Positions 39,001 to 49,352 are shown, counted from the first letter of the stretch. The stretch: 64,000 nt of DNA from Toxotes chatareus (GCA_016801885.1 CM028886.1:2862501-2926500); one strand, 5' to 3'. Notes: generated by a model from the letters alone, not told the origin. Made by a program: numbers and translations.

Positions 39001-39115
39001 CTAATCCCAGAGTATGAAGCCATGAAAGTGGCCCATGTCCTTTTCCTCTGAGGTTTAATGTTGGCCGAGCTGGATGTGGCCTCAGTTGCAGCCTCTATGG
39101 AGTTTTTAAGTGATT
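39001..39115 (-). pseudogene. HIPK-like kinase tail exon Y2, unit A copy
   Basis: On the minus strand it has a TTTTTAG acceptor above 39115 and a GTAGGTG donor below 39001. The best frame reads about 38 residues including AATEATSSSANIKPQRKRTW. The same exon recurs at 43282-43387, 43873-43987 and 49353-49464. Here it is separated from any kinase exons. Confidence 0.55.
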
Positions 39116-39417
39116 CTAAAAAGAAAGAGGAAAAACATGATGTTATAATGTTGACAAAGGAAAGAACTGGTCATATACACTAAATAAATACGAATGATAT
39201 GGGATAAGCTGCTTTGTCAGTGTTATAATGGCAACACACATAAAATATTATCTCTTAATTTCACATCAGACTTAAATATATATCCACTGAACTGATTTAA
39301 AATAAGCTGCAGGCTGTGGCACAGATATGTCTAAATTCAAACGTAACTTAGTTTACACAGAGGGAGAGTTAAGATATAATTTGATGTAGCAAACTGTGCT
39401 ACTACAGGTGAACCTAC

Positions 39418-39473
39418 CTTTGCATGACTTCAGCTTGGGCTCAGTTTTCTCTTCTTCCTCTCTGGTGAGTCAG
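39418..39473 (-). pseudogene. HIPK-like kinase tail exon X, truncated at the unit A/B junction
   Basis: The GTAGGTTC donor lies below 39418. The exon body matches 43719-43785, but its 5' part is replaced at 39473 by the start of unit B, so the acceptor is gone. The duplication breakpoint falls inside this exon. Confidence 0.6.
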
Positions 39474-40410
39474 GGTTATTTTATGACCTATATCTCTATA
39501 TGTGCAGACTAAATTGCATCAAGTCTCATTAGTTTGCTCTCTAACAAATACATGGTAATAAGAGAAGAATCTGGCCTTGGAGCTTGATTCATAAGGACGC
39601 TGTTTGCTGCACATATGGAAATGAGATGCTGCGTCCTGGTTTATTATTAAAGGGTAGGTTCTCCTGAGACCTGTTTTACCCAACCAGGGCTTTACAGTGA
39701 GAATAAGAAGCACTACAGGTAACTCTCAACAGACCACAAGGGACAATGGACATGTCCTATTAAACCACATCTCTGCAGGACTTCCATTGTCTACAAATAA
39801 CTGTGTCCAAACAGCCTCATGATGGTTGACGCAAAGTTAAACTGCAAACTGAGAGTTCTCTGGAAGGTGAAGCGTATAAAACAGTAACCTGATCAACTCT
39901 GAAGCAGATCTGCTGAGATGATTCATTGTCTGAGTCTAAATAGTGACACTTCCTGACTTAATCTTGGTACTGCATTTATATGGAAAGATTACTGTAAACA
40001 CAAAACCTGACTCACTGGTCATCTCTCATATTTTGCGTATGAGACAGTATGAGACACAATTGATTTATTTCACAATAATAATAACAATAATAGCAAAGTT
40101 ACACAGTGCAAATAAAAACAAACTGATCATAAAAAAATACAATAAAACCCTGCAACAAATTAAATATTCATTAAACCTTTCCAATAGAGTAAAGTTTCAA
40201 GAAGGGATTTACAAAACTTTACGGATGTGGCCTGATCTCAACAGGTGATCTCTTCCACAGTGTCGGGGCTCTAACAGCAAACACCTGGGGCCTCGTGTAC
40301 TAACGGTGCGTACGCATCAAAATGTTGCCTGCGCCATTTTCCACGCACACGTCGGGATGTACAAAAAATCAACTGTGCGTGGATTTCCGCGCACCGCGAC
40401 ACCACCTCCA

Positions 40411-40538
40411 GTCACGTGTCTGCAGCAGGTGAGTCTGATTACGTCACTACTAGCCGCGGTTTAGACGGCGTCTTCACTGCGTCATGTGCCGTGTGACGCA
40501 ATAAAGACATCAAAGGCGAACTAATATATATATATATA
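40411..40538 (+). promoter_or_regulatory. Promoter copy of unit B
   Basis: It has the same E-box, CRE-like, C/EBP-ATF-like and TATA order as unit A, with seven TA units (40525-40538) instead of eight. The gene behind it is frameshifted near its start. Confidence 0.45.
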
Positions 40539-40642
40539 GTCCCTCTCCCGCTTCAGACTTTAAACCACTGGAAACAAACACAGAGCGCAGCGGATAATCA
40601 CTTATTACTTCACATCTTTGTACAAACACGTTCTGTCCCAAA

Positions 40643-41666
40643 ATGCCAATCCTCATTTTGGGTTTCATTGTTGGTAACCAGAGCTGTCAGAAAGTTCTTC
40701 CAAGATGCTGGTGTGGTAGTGACCAAAGATGAACCAGTACAGGAAGAAGAGGTCACTGCCACATGCAGCCCACCCATCATTCCACAGACAGATATTGAAG
40801 AAAAGCAGATTGCATCCAAACCTCTTTCTGCTCATATCTGTCTGTCTAGCCCTGTTTCTGACACAGAAGAAGAAACAGAGGACAACACTAAAAAACAAAA
40901 TCCCCAGTCAGATGACGTAAACCCCCCCAGTGCCCCAGAGAAAAAAAAATTTTCTAAGGTGCAAATTGGAGCTGCGGTTGTCATTGGAGGGGCCGCTGTC
41001 ATGGGAATCCTAGCGATTTATCCCAAGGCCCAAAAAGCTGCTTTGGCTACTGTACAACAAGTAGCAAAAAAACTACCCACAGGACGTGGAGGAGGACAAG
41101 GTGCTGTCTCCGTTCCGGAAATGGCACATTGTCGCTCTGGGATTACATGCGTCCTGGAAAGAATTGAAATTTTGTTGTCGGAAATTCCTGCTGCGTTCAA
41201 CAAGCTAAAATCACTTGCAGAGGATTTTTCCACAACAAATTCCCTACAAGAAATACTGCCCGATTTTTCTTGTATGGCGCGACCAGAGAGTGCATCCAGT
41301 CTTTCCTGTTTATGGTCAAAAATTGTAGATCAAAGCTCTAGGGTGCACTCTCAAGAAATTCTTTCTGCCCTGTCTGTGGGACGAGCACAAATTGAAACCT
41401 TTTTATGGCGGGCTTGGGCAAGAAAAATACAGGTTCTTGGCATGGTCCAAGAGAGACTTTCCTCGCTCACAGAGGAAACTCAACCGGTTTCCAGCTGGAA
41501 AGAGACTCTCATCAATTTAATTGTAAAAATATTGCTTAAGATTCACCTCATACTAAAACGTATTTTCCCTTCGTCTTGGTATAAGGTGCTTGGTAGACTT
41601 GCAGCAAAAATTTTACAAAAAGAAGCAAGTGATATCCTCGATGCTTGCTTAAACTCTGAAGTCTAA
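40643..41666 (+). pseudogene. Orphan membrane protein copy B, broken by an 8-bp deletion after the start
   Basis: The ATG at 40643 matches copy A, but GTTGGTAACC is followed directly by AGAGCTGTC. Eight bases present in A (CTGGTTAC or equivalent) are missing, so the frame shifts after about 12 codons. Downstream, the original frame stays open for more than 320 codons to the same stop. It differs from A by only a few residues: A to P and V to I in the acidic part, G to D near 210, one extra Glu near 241, and A to T near 290. Either this copy is a very young pseudogene, or it is expressed from a non-ATG or later start; the next in-frame ATG is within the membrane span. Confidence 0.7.
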
Positions 41667-41950
41667 ACCCCCCCGACCCCCTCTTCCAGCCCCCCCTTCC
41701 CAGCCAGCCACCCCCCCCCCCAGTATGCAGTTCCTCACACATAAGACTGCACCGCAAATTCATTTTCCCTTCGTCTTGGTATAAGGTGCTTGGTAGACTC
41801 GCAGCAAAAGTTTTACAAAAAGAAGCAAGTGATATCCTCTATGCTTGCTTAAACTCTGAAGTCTAAACCCCCCCGACCCCCAAGCCCCCCCAATCCCCCC
41901 TTCCCCACCCCCAAGGATGCAGTTCCTCACACATAAGACTGCACTGCAAA
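41667..41950 (+). repeat. C-rich spacer and repeated C-terminal tail, unit B
   Basis: C-rich tracts follow the stop. A second tail copy at about 41763-41868 runs from TTTTCCCTTCGTCTTGGTAT to TCTGAAGTCTAAACC, and then another C tract. This is a cleaner version of the unit A arrangement. Confidence 0.75.
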
Positions 41951-41989
41951 TTCATTCCCTGTTTTCCAAATTCAATACAACATAAAAAA

Positions 41990-42620
41990 ATGAAAAAGAA
42001 AAAAAAACAACAACATACGCTTCTTTCTCTTTCTCTCTACATGGCTTCCTCTCAACAATATTAAGTGCAAAATAAATTATTTCTATTAGAATTAATGCTA
42101 TTAAATAATGCAATTCATTTACGTTATCAGTTTGTATAAGCTCATCATACAATCATGCAATGAAATATTAATCATGAAAAAAAGCAGGTTAAAGTAGCTT
42201 TCAAGCAGGTGTACTGAAACCTTTGACTTTCACTTTATATATTTAGCGTAGCTCCAGTGCAGTGCAAATGATATTTTAGACTCAGTGAAGTGGTGCGAAA
42301 GCATGTGATTTGAGCTTTACACTGCTGTGGTACTCAAAATATTTTCACAAGGTTGGTCGGTCAGGTCTGTGTGTGTCAGTTTGTGTGTTTTGGTTTTTAT
42401 TTTTTTTAAACCCCAAGCAGGCAAAAATGGATGAATGCAGCGTCTTCAGTTAGCTTCAGTGGGACTCTTTTTGAAGGATTTCTGCCTACCTTTTAAAAAT
42501 TAAATTCCGTTATACATGCTATCTGGCGTTAAATTTTCCTCTATCATCTTTAGCCATCAGCGGGAGGATTAGCATTAAGGAGAAGCATTAATGACAGTAA
42601 AATAAAGAAATGACAAAACG
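41990..42620. other. Unit B segment without gene; source of a recurring 250-bp piece
   Basis: The part at about 42345-42600 (AAGGTTGGTCGGTCAGGTCT, then GATGAATGCAGCGTCTTCAG and CATCAGCGGGAGGATTAGCA) recurs in whole or part at 38262-38340, 47622-47805, 48552-48690, 52926-53010 and 63790-63825. It shows how the locus was assembled from shared pieces. No coding signal is seen. Confidence 0.6.
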
Positions 42621-42786
42621 TCATATCCAGTTGATTAGTTTATTTATAATTTTGGGCCATATTTATGTTCTGTCCAGTTAATCCAATGTCTTACTGAGCA
42701 GTATTTGCTACTTAGGTGGGAATAAATGCTTTCACCCCTAGGTTGGAAATTATTCATAATTGGTTTTTTTTACTAATTTTAATCTA

Positions 42787-42925
42787 AGGCCCACATGATG
42801 ACGACACCTCAAGCGGGCAAGGAAAAACTCCCAAAATAACATGAAAGATTGGAAGAAATCTTGGGAAGGATTACACAACAGGAAACCCCCTTCCAGGGTA
42901 TGTTTAGTGCCTAGTGGGCAGCTGT
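42787..42925. repeat. Dispersed teleost repeat (CAAGGAAAAACTCCC type), copy in unit B
   Basis: It has the same landmarks as 38525-38665, with an additional ATTGGAAGAAATCTTGGGAA segment. Confidence 0.6.
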
Positions 42926-43281
42926 AAATTAAAATTGAGAAAAATGTGAAAAAAAAATTTTCCAGCCTCTTTTAACACTACAACATAGAGGAGTGGCGTT
43001 AACAGGAGGGAAACCAGGTTCTCTTTTTATAAGTAGCTCTGCCAGTATCATCTGTTCAGGCAATACTACTGACATCCAAATACGACTACCACCTGACGCC
43101 ATCCTGGTCGGTGGAGCTGTCCTCTTATTCTTGTCACTCTGAGGTTACGTCCGTGGCAGTCTGGATTAAGGCACAGATGAAAGTTTGTCTAAGTCCCAAA
43201 AACACCAGCATGATGTGACGCCTACCTGTTGCTGTGTGTCCTCACTCACAACCTCTCTGAGGCCAGTTAAGTGACACCCAC

Positions 43282-43387
43282 CTAATCCCAGAGTATGAAG
43301 TGGCTCATGTCCTCTTCCTCTGAGGTTTAACGTTGGCCGAGCTGGATGTGGCCTCAGTTGCAGCCTCTACGGAGTTTTTAAGTGATT
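43282..43387 (-). pseudogene. HIPK-like kinase tail exon Y2, unit B copy
   Basis: The acceptor TTTTTAG lies above 43387. The donor below 43282 reads GTGGGTG where other copies have GTAGGTG. The body matches the unit A copy, with a small internal deletion around CATGAAAG. Confidence 0.55.
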
Positions 43388-43718
43388 CTAAAAAGAAAGA
43401 GGGAAAACATTTTGTTATAATGTTGACAAAGGAAAGAACTGGTCATATACACTAAATAAATACGAATGAAATATCTCCTGATATGGGGCAGATTCAGAGT
43501 TTCACCATGCTGCTTTGTCAGTGTTATAATGGCAACGCACATAAAATATTATCTCTTAATTTCACATCAGACTTAAATATATATCCACTGAACTGATTTA
43601 AAATAAGCTGCATGCTGTTGCACAGATATGTCTAAATTCAAACGTAACTTAGTTTACACAGAGGGAGAGTTAAGATATAATTTGATGTAGCAAACTGTGC
43701 TGGTACAGGTGAACCTAC

Positions 43719-43785
43719 CTTTGCATGACTTCAGCTTGGGTTCAGTTTTCTCTTCTTCCTCTCTGGTGAGTCGATGTGTTGACAT
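43719..43785 (-). pseudogene. HIPK-like kinase tail exon X, complete copy
   Basis: 67 nt between a TTTATGCAG acceptor and a GTAGGTTC donor. It is open in one frame (MSTHRLTREEEEKTEPKLKS). Another frame reads DSPERKKRKLNPS and then stops, which would also suit a basic C-terminal end. I cannot decide which frame was used. Confidence 0.5.
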
Positions 43786-43872
43786 CTGCATAAACCAAAT
43801 CAAATGTTGTTTGAATCTCTTGAACTTTAACAGTAAAATTTCATCATCACAGACAAGTTAAGTGACACCTAC

Positions 43873-43987
43873 CTAATCCCAGTGTGTGAAGCCATGAAAG
43901 TGGCTCATGCCCTTTTACTGTGAGGCTTAACGCTGGCCGAGCTGGATGTGGCCTCAGTTGCAGCCTCTTCTGAGTTTTTAAGTGATT
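43873..43987 (-). pseudogene. HIPK-like kinase tail exon Y1
   Basis: A second version of exon Y lies upstream of X in the minus direction, with intact acceptor and donor signals. With 43282-43387 it shows an exon order Y1-X-Y2, so exon Y itself was duplicated within the gene. Confidence 0.55.
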
Positions 43988-44429
43988 CTAAAAAGAAAGA
44001 GGAAAAACATTGTTATGATGTTGACAAAGGAAAGAGCTGGTCATATACACTAAATAAGTACGAATGAAATATCTCCTGATATGGGATGTGGCAGTGGTTC
44101 TCAAAGTGTGGTGCGCGGGCTCCCTCTAGTGGTATGCGAAGGAATCTTTTTTTTGTATTTTGTATTTTATAAAATTAATTATTAATTGATTAAAATGTAA
44201 AATACCACTACAAACAAAATATCTGACCCATAATAGAAATGCGACTTAAAATAAGAAAAATAATAGGAACTAGCCTTTCATAAATGTTTTCACGTCACAC
44301 CACCAAGCGATACCGCCAATAGTAGCGCTGCCTGCAAACGCCAACTATTAGCTGAGATTAGCTTTTCAGCTAGAGGCTAAATTTAACTGTGATGGGAAGT
44401 TGGTTAGGTCCAGATAGTAAAAATAAAGT

Positions 44430-45999
44430 ATGAGCGGTCCAAATATACTAAAGTCGTGGCTCCAGAGGGGAATGAAAAGGACGAAATCTGTGGATCAGGA
44501 GGAGGATATTTCAAGCAGCCTGGACGACAGTGTTAACGTTAGCAGCTACATCAGTAGTGGGAGTGAAGTGATCACAGCACCGGTAGCTGGCTGCAAAAAG
44601 CGCAAAACGGTACGGAAATATGACCCGAGTTATATCAAACTTGGATTCAGCTGGAGCGCCTTTAACCACCTGTGGTTAAAGCTCAAGAGGCTTCATACCG
44701 CGCCAGCCTCCGCATAGCGAAAGCCGTTAGGCCGCACACAGTTGGTGAACAGCTGTGTCTACCGTTAGCCAAGAGAAGGTCGCCCAACGGTTAAATCTGG
44801 TGCCACATTCAAATGACACGGTGTCGCGGAGAACAGGAGCCATGGCAGATGACGTTAGAAAGACACTGATTGAACGCATTACAAATAGTCGCTATTATTC
44901 CATCCAGCTGGACTGATGTTGCAGGTTTGGCTAATTTACTGGTTTATGTCAGAGACGAGCATGATGGTGCGGCTCAGGAGGACTTCCTGTTCTGTCAACC
45001 ACCGCAGACCGGAACCACAGCAGAGCACATATTCCAGCTCCTGAACGCGTTTGTCCAAGAAAATGGGCTCGATTGGAAAAAGTGTGTTGGAGTCTGCACA
45101 GACGGTGCCAGGGACAGGTCGGCACAGCGGAGTAGCAGCTCGAATTCGCGAGGTGGCACCTTAAATGCGATGGACTCACTGCAAAATCCATCGTGATGCA
45201 TTCACGCCTCTTCAATGTCCAACTCTTGCTTCATACGGAAGTAAGATGGCTATCAAGGGGAAAGGTGCTTTCGAGGCTTTTCGAGCTGCACAGAGGGGTC
45301 CAAATGTTCTTACAGGACAAAACCTCCCCTTGTCAGATGTTTTTGAAGATGCTGTGTGGCTCAGTCAACTGGCATACTTATCAGACTTTTTCCTCTCGTT
45401 TAAATGAACTGAATTTGGGACGACAGGGACTCTCCATCAGTGTGTTTGATGTGCAGGACAAAATTAATGCTCTGCTTAAAAAGCTGGGGTTGTTCAAAAT
45501 CAAAGTCAAGCCAGATGATGTTTCAGCTTTCCCTGCTTTGGAGAGCTTTTTGTCTGACAATGACCTGGCCCTTGAAGATGGAGTCAAGGAGAATATCGTT
45601 GCACACCTTGTCTCACTCAGACAACAGTTCCGGGAATATTTCCCAGTGATGGCTGAAGGGAACAACTGGATGAGAAATCCGTTTAACATCAAAACCTCTG
45701 AAATAACAAAAGACTTCACTGTTTGTGAGCAGGAAAGTTTAATAGACTTGTCTTGTGATGAAACATTTTAGACCGCTTTCAGAAAGCAGCCACCGTTGGA
45801 TTTTTGGATCAAGCAACACAGTGAGTACCCTGCACTTTCAGATAAGGCCGTGCACTTTCTCCTTCCTTTTGTGACCACATATCTGTGCAAGAAAGGCTTC
45901 TCTTCATTTGCCGCCATCAAAACAAAATACAGAAGCAGGATGGATGCTGAGCCCAACCTAAGACTGAAACTTATCTCAACTGACCCAGACATCAAATGA
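44430..45999 (+). pseudogene. hAT transposase (ZBED5/SCAND3-like), multiply frameshifted
   Basis: Three reading frames each carry consecutive parts. At 44430-44717 the N-terminus starts MSGPNILKSWL with a KKRKTVRKYDPSYIKLGF block that normally leads into a BED finger; the finger itself is missing. At 44870-45150 there is a segment with the VCTDGARD motif of the RNase H-like catalytic core. From 45193 the sequence reads TEVRWLSRGKVL, LRQQFREYFP and, after an in-frame TAG at 45769, HSEYPALSDKAV and the C-terminal dimerisation part with FSSFAAIKTKYRSR. At least two frameshifts plus one stop make it nonfunctional. Related sequences have been domesticated in vertebrates, but this copy has terminal repeats and lesions, so it is simply a dead transposon. 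Confidence 0.85.
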
Positions 46000-46120
46000 C
46001 TGTGTGTACAGAGGCAGGCACACCCTTCCCATTAGGCCTATAAGAGTTAGATTAGTTGCCAAAGGGCTGTTTTTGAAGTATAGTTGTTTGTGTTTTTGAC
46101 TGAAATGCATTTGTTTTCAC

Positions 46121-46149
46121 ATGCTGTGTGTGTGTGTGTGCGTGTGTGA

Positions 46150-46202
<53 letters not shown>
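46121..46202. repeat. TG then GA compound microsatellite
   Basis: A TG run (about 46124-46147) passes into an almost pure GA run (about 46148-46202) inside the 3' part of the hAT element. Confidence 0.9.
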
Positions 46203-46207
<5 letters not shown>

Positions 46208-46459
46208 CTGTGTGACTGAAATATAGGAGAGTTGTTCACATAATAGAGTTCTAGTACCAATGTGTACAATGTAGCTGTGACTGTCAAAGGTCACAATACA
46301 TAATATTTTTATGAGGAATAAATTTGCTTCCTGTGTGCATTTTCAGCTGAATACGGTAGGCCTACGCTACTGTATTTTAACATCAGCCATAGTGGTGGTA
46401 CTTGGAGAGCCAAATATTTTCTTAGGCGGTAGCTGATGTAAAAAGTTTGAGAACTACTG

Positions 46460-46780
46460 ACTTAGTTTAAATATAGTTGGGGAGTTATGTTATAATTTGA
46501 TGTTTTTATAAATAATCACTATATTTATAGATGATACAGGAATCCTAAAGATAGTAAAAAATATTGAAGTACAGTTGGTTTTGTAAATTTAGTCACTAAT
46601 TAACTGTAAAGCTATGATTACTGTCGACTTAGTCACAGCAGAAGTAGAAATGGTGCAGCTTTACACTGGTGTATCAAGCTGCCGTTACCAAAGAGCTTTG
46701 CTACAGGTGAACCGACCTTTGCATGACTTCACAACAAGTGTTCAAAAGTTCACAAAACGTAACAAAAGGGTTCCAAAAAC
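46460..46780. other. Short unique stretch between hAT element and the 1-kb tandem repeat
   Basis: The first 50 bases match unit B sequence around 43647-43690, confirming that the hAT element sits inside a unit-like copy. No gene is seen in the rest. Confidence 0.5.
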
Positions 46781-47035
46781 AGCCCACTTAGGGGCTAGTC
46801 ATGACAGCACAGTCAGTTTGCAAAAACTAGCTTAGCTCTGATGCCAAGAAATAGTTACATCACTAAAAGCACAAACTGTTGTTTTTAAATTCCTGTTTGA
46901 GATGCAACATGAAATGCTGCACTACTCTTTTAAGATATTGTTTATAACAAAAAAAATGATTGAAATTTTTTTAGCATGTTTTAATAATAACACTGTTGTA
47001 ACACTGACCATTTCATATTCGCAATTTCCAGGGTA

Positions 47036-47097
47036 CAGGACATGGCCCAGGAACAGCTCTGCAGCAATGCAGCCCAGCCCAGCCCAGCCCGCTGTCC
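47036..47097 (-). pseudogene. Fragment of HIPK-like kinase exon plus CAGCC minisatellite
   Basis: GTACAGGACATGGCCCAGGA ACAGCTCTGC matches, apart from a few changes, the antisense of the kinase exon at 52417-52520 (the SIVAELFLGHVLYP part). It then breaks into CAGCC repeats and joins the orphan gene at TATCCCAAGG. The upstream intron sequence (from about 46860) also matches 52318-52440. Confidence 0.75.
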
Positions 47098-47612
47098 TTA
47101 GCAGTTTATCCCAAGGCCCAAAAAGCTGCTTTGGCTACTGGACAAGTAGCAAAAAAACTGCCCACAGGAAGTGGAGGAGGACAAGGTGCGCGACCAGAGA
47201 GTGCATCCAGTCTCTCCACGCTATGGTCAAAAATTGTAGGTGAATGCTCTAGGGTGCACTCGCAAATTCTTTATGCTCTTTCTCTGGGACAAGCACAAAT
47301 TGGAACTTTTTTATGGCAGGCCTGGGCAAGACAAATACAGGTTCTTGGCATGGTCCAAGAGAGACTTTCCACACTCACAAAATGCCAATCCTCATTTTGG
47401 GTTTCATTGTTGGTAACCTGGTCACCAGAGCTGCCAGGAAATTCTTTCAAAATGCTGGTGTGGTAGTGGAAGATGAAACTGAACCGGTTTCCAGCTGGAA
47501 AGAGGCTCTTATCAATTTCATAGTAAAAATACTGTTTAACATTTACCTCATACTAAGATGTATTTTCTCTTCGTCTTGTTATAAGGTGCTTGGTAGACTT
47601 GCACCAAATATT
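47098..47612 (+). pseudogene. Orphan gene copy C, shuffled
   Basis: The order is permuted. A central piece (YPKAQKAALATG through QVLGMVQERLS) comes first. After TCCACACTCACAAA follows the N-terminal piece from its ATG at 47382 (MPILILGFIVGNLVTRAARK), and then a C-terminal piece (EPVSSWKEALINF to GRLAPNIF). A large internal deletion also removes the PEMAHCRS to LPGFSC region. The segment is open in two overlapping frames, but the product would not resemble copy A. Confidence 0.8.
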
Positions 47613-48056
47613 TTTTCCCAAGGTTGGTAGGTCAGGTCTGTGTGTGTCAGTTTGTGTGTTTTGGTTTTTATTTTTTTTTAAACCCCAAGCAGGCAAAATG
47701 GATGAATGCAGCGTCTTCAGTTAGCTTCAGTGGGACTCTTTTTGAAGGATTTCTGCCTACCTTTTAAAAATTAAATTCCGTTATACATGCTATCTGGAGT
47801 TAAAACAGCCCACTTAGGGGCTAGTCATGACAGCACAGTCAGTTTGCAAAAACTAGCTTAGCTCTGATGCCAAGAAATAGTTACATCACTAAAAGCACAA
47901 ACTGTTGTTTTTAAATTCCTGTTTGAGATGCAACATGAAATGCTGCACTACTCTTTTAAGATATTGTTTATAACAAAAAAAGAATTGAAATTTTTTTAGC
48001 ATGTTTTAATAATAACACTGTTGTAACACTGACCATTTCATATTCGCAATTTCCAG

Positions 48057-48139
48057 GGTACAGGACATGGCCCAGGAACAGCTCTGCAGCAATGCAGCCC
48101 AGCCCAGCCCGCAGCCCAGCCCGCAGCCCAGCCCGCTGT
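48057..48139 (-). pseudogene. Second copy of the kinase-exon fragment and CAGCC minisatellite
   Basis: Same as 47036-47097 but with more CAGCC(CG) units: CCCAGCCCGCAG is repeated here and absent in the first copy. The minisatellite length therefore differs between the tandem blocks. Confidence 0.75.
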
Positions 48140-48553
48140 CCTTAGCAGTTTATCCCAAGGCCCAAAAAGCTGCTTTGGCTACTGGACAAGTAGCAAAAAA
48201 ACTGCCCACAGGAAGTGGAGGAGGACAAGGTGCGCGACCAGAGAGTGCATGCAGTCTCTCCACGCTATGGTCAAAAATTGTAGGTGAATGCTCTAGGGTG
48301 CACTCGCAAATTCTTTATGCTCTTTCTCTGGGACGAGCACAAATTGGAACTTTTTTATGGCAGGCCTGGGCAAGACAAATACAGGTTCTTGGCATGGTCA
48401 GAGAGAGAGATTCCACACTCACAAAATGCCAATCCTCATTTTGGGTTTCATTGTTGGTAACCTGGTCACCAGAGCTGCCAGGAAATTCTTTCAAAATGCT
48501 GGTGTGGTAGTGGAAGATGAAACTGAACCGGTTTCCAGCTGGAAAGAGGCTCT
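48140..48553 (+). pseudogene. Orphan gene copy C', shuffled
   Basis: Same permuted order as copy C. Differences include GTCAGAGAGAGAGATTCC in place of GTCCAAGAGAGACTTTCC. It ends abruptly after SSWKEAL, where it joins GTGTGTCAGTTTGTG of the recurring 250-bp piece. A frame starting MAQEQLCSN runs from the kinase fragment through the CAGCC repeat into the orphan sequence, an accidental fusion frame of 147 codons. Confidence 0.8.
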
Positions 48554-48866
48554 TGTGTGTCAGTTTGTGTTTTGTTTTTTATTTTTTTTAAACCCCAAGC
48601 AGGCAAAATGGATGAATGCAGCGTCTTCAGTTAGCTTCAGTGGGACTCTTTTTGAAGGATTTCAGCGAGAAGATTAGCATTAAAGAGAAGCATTAAATAC
48701 ACTAAAATAAAGAAATGACAAAACGCCATATCCAGTTCATTAGTTTATTTATAACTTTGGGCCACTTTTCTGTGCTGTCCAGTTAATCCAGTGTCTTACT
48801 GAACAGTATTTGCCACTTAGGTGGGAATAAATGCTTTCACCCCTAGGCTGGAAATTATTAATCTAA

Positions 48867-49000
48867 GGCCCACATGATGACGACACCTCAAGCGGGCAAG
48901 GAAAAACTCCCAAACTAACATGAAAGATTGGAAGAAACCTTGGGAAGGATCACACAAAACGAAATCCCCTTCCAGGGTATGTTTAATGCCTAGTGGGCAG
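48867..49000. repeat. Dispersed teleost repeat (CAAGGAAAAACTCCC type), third copy
   Basis: Same landmarks as in units A and B, with CACATGATGACGACACCTC and AGTGGGCAGCTG. Confidence 0.6.
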
Positions 49001-49226
49001 CTGTAAATTAAAATTGAGAAAAATGTGAAAAAAAAAAATTTTCCAGCCTCTTTTAACACTACAACATAGAGGAGTGGCGTTAACAGGAGGGAGGCCAGCT
49101 TCTCTTTTTACAAGTAGCTCTCCCAGTATCTCCTCCTCTCCACTATGTAACACATTTAAGCTGCACTGGGCGAGCATTTTATCTTTGTTCCACCTGTTCA
49201 AGATATACTACTGACAACTACTGACT

Positions 49227-49268
49227 AGTTTTCTCTTCTTCCTCTCTGGTGAGTCGGTGCGTTGACGT
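49227..49268 (-). pseudogene. HIPK-like tail exon X, third copy, truncated
   Basis: The acceptor TTTATGCAG lies above 49268 and the exon begins like 43785 downward. It is cut at 49227, where the sequence switches to an unrelated stretch, so the donor is missing. Confidence 0.6.
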
Positions 49269-49352
49269 CTGCATAAACCAAACCAAATGTTGTTTGAATC
49301 TCTTGAACTTTAACAGTAAAATTTCATCATCACACAGTTAAGTGACACCTAC

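Larger units (their letters stand above)
35707..39473 (+). repeat. Duplicated block, unit A
   Basis: The block starts at GGGTTATTTTATGACC and ends inside a kinase tail exon, where CTGGTGAGTC joins AGGGTTATTTTATGACC of unit B. The same order of parts is found in unit B: upstream region, promoter, intronless gene, C-rich tail and minus-strand kinase tail exons. The start-to-start distance is 3767 bp. Long stretches are identical by eye, so the duplication looks recent. Confidence 0.85.
39474..43773 (+). repeat. Duplicated block, unit B
   Basis: Head-to-tail second copy of unit A, from GGGTTATTTTATGACC to CTGGTGAGTC of exon X. It is about 4300 bp, longer than A because A lacks pieces around 38250-38340 that B retains at 42000-42600. 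It continues into exon X and exon Y1 beyond the A homology. Confidence 0.85.
44092..46459 (+). mobile_element. hAT-superfamily DNA transposon, defective, 2.37 kb
   Basis: The termini are CAGTGGTTCTCAAA at 44092 and its complement TTTGAGAACTACTG ending at 46459, a 14-bp inverted repeat with one mismatch of the hAT (Charlie-like) type. The interior encodes a broken hAT transposase. No 8-bp target duplication is visible. Comparison with unit B shows that host sequence between the two flanks was lost on or after insertion. Confidence 0.85.
46781..48690 (+). repeat. Two tandem copies of a 1025-bp block
   Basis: ACAGCCCACTTAGGGGCTAG starts at 46781 and again at 47806. Each block holds the same chimera: intron and exon sequence of the HIPK-like kinase, a CCCAG minisatellite, and shuffled pieces of the orphan gene. 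The second block is truncated inside the orphan-gene C-terminal part. Confidence 0.85.
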
